Shown: piece after piece, positions 1 through 5,058 of the stretch
Layout of the letters: every line of letters starts with the position of its first letter
Numbering within the stretch: the stretch's first letter is position 1
Assembly (NCBI GenBank): GCA_002423905.1
Contig: DIVC01000009.1
Coordinates: 6,196 to 11,253, forward strand
Direction of reading: 5' to 3'
Source: Idiomarina sp. UBA6142
GTDB taxonomy: Bacteria; Pseudomonadota; Gammaproteobacteria; Enterobacterales; Alteromonadaceae
DNA length: 5,058 bases
The notes under the pieces: model-generated
Seen by the model: the letters and a program-made list of their open reading frames with translations, nothing else
The model's database searches: none
Told to the model about the DNA's origin: nothing
Position numbers and translations under genes: made by a program

Positions 1-1420
1 AGTGGATATTCAAATTATGGGTGACGCTAAACACGACGAAGCTTTCACGCAACTGTTAGACCGTAAACCGTTACTCAGTGGCAATGTATTCAGTCATGGT
101 GACTATGAGTCATTTAAGGCGCAGTTGCGTAATCTGGCTGCTGAACGAGGCTATCATGATGCGCAGTTTGTCACCCAACGAGTCAATATTGAACTCAGTG
201 ATTTGTCGGCGGCAGTGGTGTTGCATTTTCAATCTGGCACTCGGTATCAGTTTGGTGAAATTTCGTTCTGCTGCAATGAACTTGATGAAAAGCTGCTAAA
301 CCGCTATCCAGAATTTTCCCAAGGGGATTACTTCACTACCCGTCAATTGCTCGATCTTCAGGTAGCCTTAGCCGGTAGTGAATATTTTAGTTCTATCGAG
401 ATTTCTCCGCGCTGGGAGGAGCTGAGTAGCGATAACCAGCAGGTACCTATCGAGGTAGTACTCGCGCCTAACAATCGTGATCGATATCAAATTGGCTTAG
501 GCTTCGGGACCGACACAGGAGCGCGAGCAACCCTAGGTTTTGACCGCCGCTGGCTTAATTCACAAGGCCATCAACTGAAAAGTTTGCTGCGTTTATCACA
601 ATTACAAAATACCGGTTTGGTCAGCTATAACGTGCCTGGCAACAATCCGGCAAAAGATATGTATAGCTTCACCACGGAAGTGAATGAGCGAAATTTTAAT
701 CAACAAAATACCACGCTTTATCGGTTTACTGCGCGCGATATACGTCACTACGATAACTGGCAACGGATTTGGCAACTTGGGTGGCAACGGGAGGATTTCT
801 CGTTCGGTGACGAACCTAAGCGAAGCTCGAATTTCTTGGTCCCGTCGGCGGAGTTCAGTTTTATCGAGAGCAAATCTGCGCAACAAAATCGTAATCTGAT
901 TGATGATGGTTACCGCCTGAGTATTCACCTTCAAGGTGCATCAGACAGTATTTACGCAGAAACCTCATTTGTATCAGCGCGAGTCAACGCGAAATGGATC
1001 CAAAAACTTAATCAACAATGGCGTGTCTTACTCCGCGCTGAGTTGGGTGGCATGAAGGTTGATGATTTTGACAAGCTGTCACCGTCATTACGATTTTTTG
1101 CGGGTGGAGACCATAGCGTCCGCGGCTATGGCTTCCAACAATTGGGAAATACCAATGAAGAAGGTATTGTTATTGGTGGGCAATACGTAGCAACTGGTAG
1201 CGTAGAGTTTGACTATTTATGGCGCGATACATGGCGAGTGGCTGTATTCAGTGACTTCGGAAATACCAGCCAAACTTGGCCGGTGACGCTGAAGCAAACC
1301 GTGGGTATAGGTGTCCGTTGGTTATCTCCCATAGGTCCCATACGTATTGATGTCGCCAATGCCATTGATGAGCCCGACAAACCGTGGCGGCTGCATTTAA
1401 CCATAGGCCCTGATATATGA
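1..1420 (+). CDS. tamA: TamA, outer-membrane Omp85-family subunit of the translocation and assembly module (5'-truncated by window edge)
   Basis: This is the C-terminal 472 residues of TamA, the outer-membrane beta-barrel partner of TamB. Recalled alignment with E. coli TamA (577 aa) starts at about its residue 108, so roughly 105 residues (signal peptide and POTRA1) lie off the left edge. The GTG at 2-4 is therefore most likely an internal valine codon, not the start. Visible domains, in residues of the fragment: POTRA2 about 1-75 (GDYESFKAQL, ERGYHDAQF), POTRA3 about 78-150 (RYQFGEISF, EFSQGDYFTTRQL), and the 16-strand barrel about 161-472. The barrel contains the hallmark Omp85 loop-6 motif FAGGDHSVRGYGF, with VRGY at 373-376, and the late-strand motif GVGIRW-type sequence GIGVRWLSPIGPIRIDVA. 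It ends with a short beta-strand, RLHLTIGPDI, as TamA proteins do. A vicinal Cys pair at residues 90-91 in POTRA3 is unusual. The stop codon overlaps the tamB start by 4 nt, so the two genes are very probably one operon. Family identity is near certain; the exact 5' end cannot be seen. Confidence 0.96.
   Translation, partial: VDIQIMGDAKHDEAFTQLLDRKPLLSGNVFSHGDYESFKAQLRNLAAERGYHDAQFVTQRVNIELSDLSAAVVLHFQSGTRYQFGEISFCCNELDEKLLNRYPEFSQGDYFTTRQLLDLQVALAGSEYFSSIEISPRWEELSSDNQQVPIEVVLAPNNRDRYQIGLGFGTDTGARATLGFDRRWLNSQGHQLKSLLRLSQLQNTGLVSYNVPGNNPAKDMYSFTTEVNERNFNQQNTTLYRFTARDIRHYDNWQRIWQLGWQREDFSFGDEPKRSSNFLVPSAEFSFIESKSAQQNRNLIDDGYRLSIHLQGASDSIYAETSFVSARVNAKWIQKLNQQWRVLLRAELGGMKVDDFDKLSPSLRFFAGGDHSVRGYGFQQLGNTNEEGIVIGGQYVATGSVEFDYLWRDTWRVAVFSDFGNTSQTWPVTLKQTVGIGVRWLSPIGPIRIDVANAIDEPDKPWRLHLTIGPDI
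1404..1420 (+). promoter_or_regulatory. Translational coupling junction of tamA and tamB (weak RBS plus ATGA overlap)
   Basis: The tamB start ATG (1417-1419) and the tamA stop TGA (1418-1420) share the sequence ATGA. The only purine-rich stretch at a suitable distance is tagg at 1404-1407, nine bases before the ATG, which is a poor Shine-Dalgarno. Ribosomes finishing tamA probably re-initiate on tamB, keeping the two partners in proportion. The overlap is seen directly; the coupling is inferred. Confidence 0.7.
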
Positions 1421-4400
1421 AAATAATCAAGCACCTATCATGGTCAATCATACTCCTGTGCGGGTTAATCCCAGCGCTACTCTATGCCCTAGTGGCGACC
1501 TCAACGGGTTCCCAATGGGTAGTACAACAAGCGATCAAATATAGTGGACAAGATGTCACTGTTCACCAAGTATCAGGCTCCTTGCTCACCGGCATAGTGC
1601 TGAGCGACGTAACCTTCACTGGACCAGCAGTCAAGATTGATATTAATCAAGCCGAGATATCATGGCGCCCTTTAGACCTGTTTGAACGGCGGTTATCTAT
1701 TAACGCAATTGAACTGAATGGCTTGCAAATTCAGGTGAGCGAATCATCAACCCAGCCGAAGCCATTAGAATCAACGCAGTCATGGCAACTTCCCACAATT
1801 GCCACACCATGGCCGGTTATTATCGACCGTCTCACTATCGCCGATGCGGTCATCACCACAGCAACGCAAAGTCTATTGCTTAATAGCATTAGTCTTAGCG
1901 CTTTTTTTCAGGGGTCAGAGTTATCCCTAAACCAAGTCACTATTGACCATGATCAACTCAACGCTGAGCTTGGGATGCAAATGAGTCTTCAGCAACACTA
2001 TCCGTTTGAACTTGGTTTTGTCATGACGACCACAACCGAACTGAGCCATGCACAAGTACCACAGGGTCAATTGCAAGGCCTACTTAAAGGTGATAGCCAT
2101 CAGCTCAATGTAACTGCCGACATTGAGTTGTCTGAATACCCGACGGCGACCACGACACTGCAGGCTACGCTGACCGACTTACAGGGCAAACCCACCTGGC
2201 TAGCTGATATTAAAGCAACCCAATTACCCATGACGGTTTTACACTTATGGCTGCCGCACATCCCCTATGACGTGCAAGGTTTCATTCAACATGCAACTAT
2301 CGACAGCACGGTCACCATTGATAGCAACCGTATCGCCCTCACCGATACTCGAATTAGTGGCCTTGGCAGTGATGCCCAAGGTTTGATAGAGATAACAGGA
2401 GATATTGCGGAGTATCAGCAGATCACAAGCTATCCTGAACAGGTACAATTTAATCTAGCGGCGATAGGCAATAAGCTTACGATACATAGTCAGAGTGACC
2501 CAGCAACCACCATTCATCTTAATCTTGGTGAAATATCGGTCACTGGCAGCCCAGCGTTGTATAGCCTAGCGCTTGGTAGCCACTGGACGTTAGCTGATAC
2601 GGAAGATGTCAGCTTTGGTGTAGCCGGCATAGGTACCTTGAACGCTTTGGCGTTGTCCGAAATAGCCGTGTCGCATGCTACCTTTGATGCCTCGTTAACG
2701 GCTCAGATGGGGTGGCTTGAAACACCCTGGGCTGCTGTTAATATTACCGAGTTTGTTGGAAAACTACCGTTATTTAACGAAACCTACGAACTCTTGCTGT
2801 CCGGTGGTTTTGGTTTTATCAACGGTGCCATCAGCGCGAACCAGGTTGAAGCAACAATTAATGGTACTCATTTAACAGCAAATGGCGCACTAAATTTAGA
2901 TAACACCTTGGCAGTTACCTTGAGTATTCCCAACCTTGAAAGCTGGTTAGCCTCACAATACGCTGCAGCTCGTATTGAATTGAAAGCTGATATTAGCGGT
3001 GACTATTTAAAACAGTTAGATTTTTCACTGCACGAACTGAAGCTTACTAGTGAACTGTTTGGCCAGTGGATAGCCAAACCGACCAGTCATTTTAAACTTA
3101 TTCTTGATAGCTTCGATATTAACGCAACACCACTTTGCTTAAATGAGCAGCGCGAACGTAATCCAGCATCCGTATGTTTAACACCCCAATTGACTCAACA
3201 AACCTTACTGGTTAATTTAGATGCAAAGGCGCTGCCGCTGCGTTTATTAAACCGGTTTCGAGAGAGTGATGTTGCCGAAAGAATCTGGGGTAATGTTGAT
3301 GCAACGGCAACTATATCGTTTGACCGCGCTAACCGAACTATCCGTTCGATGTCAGGACTATTTCGGTCAGAAAATACCGCAATCACTTCATTAGATGACA
3401 ACCTAACCTTTCGCTTGCGAGAATGGGAATTGCGCTGGAACGGTAACTTGAACGAGATTCGCGGCACACTGCAAGCCTATTTAGCCGATAATTTGGGCCA
3501 AGTTTTAGGTGATGTTGCATTAACGGAACTCACGACTAACCAGTCACTCACCGGCTCTCTCGACTTATCTATCAATGATTTAACGCTATTGCAATGGGTT
3601 TTGCCGGACTTACGCTATGTCGGCGCTAGTGCGATTGCAAACATCGCCGTATCGGGCTCCTTGTCACATCCAACGTTAAGCGGAGCTATTGAGCTTGTGG
3701 CCGATGAAATCGGTTTTGCCCAAAGTGGACTATTACTGACAAAAGTTCGGCTCGCCTTGGAGGATAAGACAGATCAAACAGGTATCCTCAATTTACAAGG
3801 GCAAGCTCGCTCTGGTACTGGATGGATTGCTCTTCAAGGTGAGATTGATGTACCGAAACGTGAGCTCAGTTTAGATATTGATGGTGATACCTTTCGAGCT
3901 ATTGAATTAGCCATGGCGCAAGTGGATGTGAGCCCTGATCTACACATTAAGGTTGCTAATGAACGTATAGATATTACCGGAACAGTCACCGTTCCATATG
4001 CACAAATCAATGAACCAGACCTTTCTGCAAGCGCAACCGTATCAAGCGACGTACGACTCTTCATGAATGGTGAAGCGGTGACGGAAGAGGATGACTCGCT
4101 GTACCCTATATACGCTAATATTCGGGTGATTTTATCCGACAACGTCGCAATTAACGCTTATGGTTTTAAAGGTAATGTCCGCGGCAGTATTGGCATCATC
4201 GAGGAACCTAATCGTGCATTACGGGCAACAGGCTCAATCCAAGTTGGTGAGGGTAATTATGAAATTTACGGTCAAGAGCTTGAGATCCAGCGTGGGGTAT
4301 TAATATATAACGGTGGGGCTATTGATAATCCCGGACTCGATTTGCGTGTAGTACGTACAGCCGCGAGTATGACGGCGGCAAATGATCAGATATCTGTCGG

Positions 4401-4827
4401 TGCACAAGTGGGTGGAACGCTACTCAACCCAGATTTTAGGTTATTTTCATCGCCTACCATGCAAGATGCTGACATCTTATCGTATTTGATCTTAGGGCGG
4501 CCACCTGGTGGTGGCGGCTCAAATAATCTGCAGTTACAAGCGCTGTTACTGATTGGTTCACAAGGCACTGACCTCATTGGTAAGCGCTTGCAGGAGACGT
4601 TTGGCTTTGACGAGTTCGGCATTGATTCAACGGCCGATCCACTGGATACATCGTTTTATATCGGTAAATACCTATCGCCTAAGCTATACGTTAAATATGG
4701 CGTGGGCTTGTTCGAAAATACCAATACCTTTTATATTCGTTACTTGCTAACTGATAGACTGCTCATCGAGTCGACAACCAGTACCGAAGCCCAAGGTGGT
4801 GATATTTTGTACACCATTGAGAAGTAA
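1417..4827 (+). CDS. tamB: TamB, inner-membrane-anchored periplasm-spanning subunit of the translocation and assembly module
   Basis: This complete 1136-residue protein is TamB (formerly YtfN; DUF490/AsmA-like family). The family forms a long lipid-binding beta-groove that bridges the periplasm. It works with TamA in outer-membrane protein assembly and, with YhdP and YdbH in enterics, in phospholipid transport. The N-terminus (MKIIKH, then a hydrophobic segment at about residues 7-27) is an uncleaved signal anchor. Residues about 30-750 are beta-rich AsmA-like repeat sequence. The C-terminal TamB domain occupies about 760-1136. It includes the family-typical DILSYLILGRP at 1019-1029, the segment GKRLQETFGFDEFGID, and the terminal FYIGKYLSPKLYVKYGVGLF at 1080-1099 followed by ILYTIEK. 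This end is the part known to contact TamA POTRA domains. It is about 120 residues shorter than E. coli TamB (1259), apparently in the repeat region. The ATG at 1417 is chosen because it overlaps the tamA stop (ATGA) and directly precedes the signal anchor. Only a weak Shine-Dalgarno (tagg, 1404-1407) is visible, so coupling to tamA translation is likely. Cys574 and Cys587 are its only periplasmic cysteines. Confidence 0.96.
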   Translation: MKIIKHLSWSIILLCGLIPALLYALVATSTGSQWVVQQAIKYSGQDVTVHQVSGSLLTGIVLSDVTFTGPAVKIDINQAEISWRPLDLFERRLSINAIELNGLQIQVSESSTQPKPLESTQSWQLPTIATPWPVIIDRLTIADAVITTATQSLLLNSISLSAFFQGSELSLNQVTIDHDQLNAELGMQMSLQQHYPFELGFVMTTTTELSHAQVPQGQLQGLLKGDSHQLNVTADIELSEYPTATTTLQATLTDLQGKPTWLADIKATQLPMTVLHLWLPHIPYDVQGFIQHATIDSTVTIDSNRIALTDTRISGLGSDAQGLIEITGDIAEYQQITSYPEQVQFNLAAIGNKLTIHSQSDPATTIHLNLGEISVTGSPALYSLALGSHWTLADTEDVSFGVAGIGTLNALALSEIAVSHATFDASLTAQMGWLETPWAAVNITEFVGKLPLFNETYELLLSGGFGFINGAISANQVEATINGTHLTANGALNLDNTLAVTLSIPNLESWLASQYAAARIELKADISGDYLKQLDFSLHELKLTSELFGQWIAKPTSHFKLILDSFDINATPLCLNEQRERNPASVCLTPQLTQQTLLVNLDAKALPLRLLNRFRESDVAERIWGNVDATATISFDRANRTIRSMSGLFRSENTAITSLDDNLTFRLREWELRWNGNLNEIRGTLQAYLADNLGQVLGDVALTELTTNQSLTGSLDLSINDLTLLQWVLPDLRYVGASAIANIAVSGSLSHPTLSGAIELVADEIGFAQSGLLLTKVRLALEDKTDQTGILNLQGQARSGTGWIALQGEIDVPKRELSLDIDGDTFRAIELAMAQVDVSPDLHIKVANERIDITGTVTVPYAQINEPDLSASATVSSDVRLFMNGEAVTEEDDSLYPIYANIRVILSDNVAINAYGFKGNVRGSIGIIEEPNRALRATGSIQVGEGNYEIYGQELEIQRGVLIYNGGAIDNPGLDLRVVRTAASMTAANDQISVGAQVGGTLLNPDFRLFSSPTMQDADILSYLILGRPPGGGGSNNLQLQALLLIGSQGTDLIGKRLQETFGFDEFGIDSTADPLDTSFYIGKYLSPKLYVKYGVGLFENTNTFYIRYLLTDRLLIESTTSTEAQGGDILYTIEK

Positions 4828-4861
4828 AAAAGAAAAAGCCCCGGCGGTGAAGCAGGGGCTT
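4826..4861 (-). terminator. Rho-independent terminator of the rRNA operon (convergent with tamB)
   Basis: Positions 4836-4842 (aagcccc) pair perfectly with 4855-4861 (ggggctt). After one mismatch (4843/4854) two more pairs form (4844-4853, 4845-4852), leaving a six-base loop. Read on the minus strand, the hairpin is followed by TTTTTCTTTTTT (4837 down to 4826), a strong U-tract, so it is placed to stop transcription 12 bases after the 5S gene. The last two tract bases are the final two bases of the tamB TAA stop codon. Read on the plus strand, the same hairpin has only ttgttc after it, so it is at best a weak terminator for tamB. Structure and T-tract are seen directly; function is inferred. 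Confidence 0.88.
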
Positions 4862-4873
4862 GTTCAGAATAGG

Positions 4874-4991
4874 TGCCTGGCGATGTCCTACTCTCGCATG
4901 AGGAGACCTCACACTACCATCGGCGCTAATGCGTTTCACGTCTGAGTTCGGAATGGGATCAGGTGGTTCCACATTGCTATGGTCGCCAGGC
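4874..4991 (-). rRNA. rrf: 5S ribosomal RNA
   Basis: The minus strand encodes a 118-nt 5S rRNA, a component of the large ribosomal subunit central protuberance. The 5' end (GCCTGGCGA, 4991-4983) and the 3' end (TCGCCAGGC, 4883-4875) form a perfect 9-bp helix I. The universally conserved CCGAACTCAG lies at 4951-4942, and GCGCCGATGGTAGTGTG and ATGCGAGAGTAGG follow as in E. coli 5S. Helix IV reads GAGG-TCT-CCTC (4910-4900), where E. coli has GGGG-TCT-CCCC; the paired change supports a functional molecule. The mature ends could differ by one or two bases, since the base at 4992 does not pair with 4874. It is the promoter-distal gene of an rRNA operon coming from the right. No tRNA gene lies between it and the terminator. 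Confidence 0.97.
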
Positions 4992-5000
4992 GAATTGGGT

Positions 5001-5021
5001 CATACACGCGAGACGTGTATG
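5001..5021 (-). repeat. Inverted repeat (8-bp stem, 5-nt loop) in the 23S-5S spacer
   Basis: The sequence catacacg (5001-5008) and cgtgtatg (5014-5021) are perfect reverse complements around the loop cgaga. It sits nine bases before the 5' end of 5S in the transcript direction. It has no following T-tract, so it is not a terminator. An RNA structure in the precursor, perhaps guiding 5S or 23S maturation, is a reasonable guess, but only the pairing is visible. Confidence 0.7.
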
Positions 5022-5038
5022 CACTATGAAGCAGGCTG

Positions 5039-5051
5039 ATTGCTTAGCAAT
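5039..5051 (-). repeat. Short inverted repeat (5-bp stem, 3-nt loop) near the 23S end of the spacer
   Basis: The bases attgc (5039-5043) and gcaat (5047-5051) pair around tta. The stem is short and AT-rich enough that it could be chance. If real, it would fold in the rRNA precursor just after the 23S 3' end. No function can be assigned from the sequence. Confidence 0.35.
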
Positions 5052-5058
5052 AAAGAGG

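Larger units (their letters stand above)
4992..5058 (-). other. 23S-5S internal transcribed spacer of the rRNA operon (partial)
   Basis: These 67 bases lie just upstream of the 5S gene on the minus strand and would be transcribed as the spacer between 23S and 5S. I do not see the usual 23S 3' terminus (of the GAGGCTTAACC type) here, so the 23S gene should end at or just beyond the right edge. The stretch contains no ORF and no tRNA. It holds two small inverted repeats, listed separately. The spacer assignment is inferred from position and from standard 16S-23S-5S operon order. Confidence 0.8.

Noticed and set aside
2..4. GTG at the left edge as the start codon of a 472-aa TamA
   Set aside because: The protein aligns by memory with E. 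coli TamA from about residue 108 at the start of POTRA2, with no signal peptide visible. The gene must begin upstream of the window.
602..934. Minus-strand ORF of about 110 codons inside tamA
   Set aside because: It is antisense to the TamA barrel coding region, with no recognisable motif or start signal.
3834..4142. Minus-strand ORF of about 100 codons inside tamB
   Set aside because: It lies fully antisense to a well-supported conserved gene, has low-complexity Ser/Arg-rich composition and no recognisable domain.
4836..4870. Strong plus-strand terminator for tamB
   Set aside because: The hairpin is shared, but the plus-strand tract after it is only ttgttc. It may be weakly bidirectional; only the minus-strand orientation is well supported.
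4763..4972. Minus-strand ORF of 69 codons overlapping the 5S gene
   Set aside because: It is translated from 5S rRNA sequence, the terminator and the end of tamB; it has no credible ribosome binding site and is an artefact.
1..5058. CRISPR array, insertion sequence, toxin-antitoxin or defence module
   Set aside because: I saw no regularly spaced direct repeats, transposase, terminal inverted repeats or small gene pairs. The space is filled by tamA, tamB and the rRNA operon end.

Overview
The window looks like ordinary chromosomal DNA from a Gram-negative gammaproteobacterium. The 5S rRNA on the minus strand and the two Tam proteins fit a marine Alteromonadales-type lineage (Pseudoalteromonas, Idiomarina, Alteromonas and relatives). 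That placement is by recalled similarity of the 5S and protein sequences, not by a search, so the genus is left open. The DNA is almost fully coding, and nothing in it suggests horizontal transfer or a mobile element.

Layout: positions 1-1420 (+) hold the 3' four-fifths of tamA, which encodes the Omp85-family outer-membrane protein TamA. The gene is cut by the left edge; the signal peptide and first POTRA domain lie outside. Positions 1417-4827 (+) hold a complete tamB, which starts inside the tamA stop codon (ATGA overlap). Positions 4826-4861 form a hairpin whose T-rich side faces the minus strand. Positions 4874-4991 (-) encode 5S rRNA, the last gene of an rRNA operon that enters from the right. 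Positions 4992-5058 (-) are the transcribed 23S-5S spacer, with two small hairpins; the 23S gene itself is not visible.

How the parts work together: TamA and TamB form the translocation and assembly module. TamB is anchored in the inner membrane and spans the periplasm as a long beta-rich AsmA-like protein; its C-terminal domain docks on the POTRA domains of TamA. The pair is implicated in assembly of some outer-membrane proteins and in phospholipid traffic to the outer membrane. The 4-nt overlap points to translational coupling. The tamAB unit converges on the rRNA operon, and only 46 nt separate the tamB stop codon from the 3' end of the 5S gene. The rRNA terminator sits in that gap, and its T-tract reaches into the tamB stop codon.

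No undescribed system was found. The points worth a second look are modest: the very tight convergent junction, cysteine pairs in both Tam proteins, a shorter-than-E. coli TamB, and a clean hairpin in the 23S-5S spacer.
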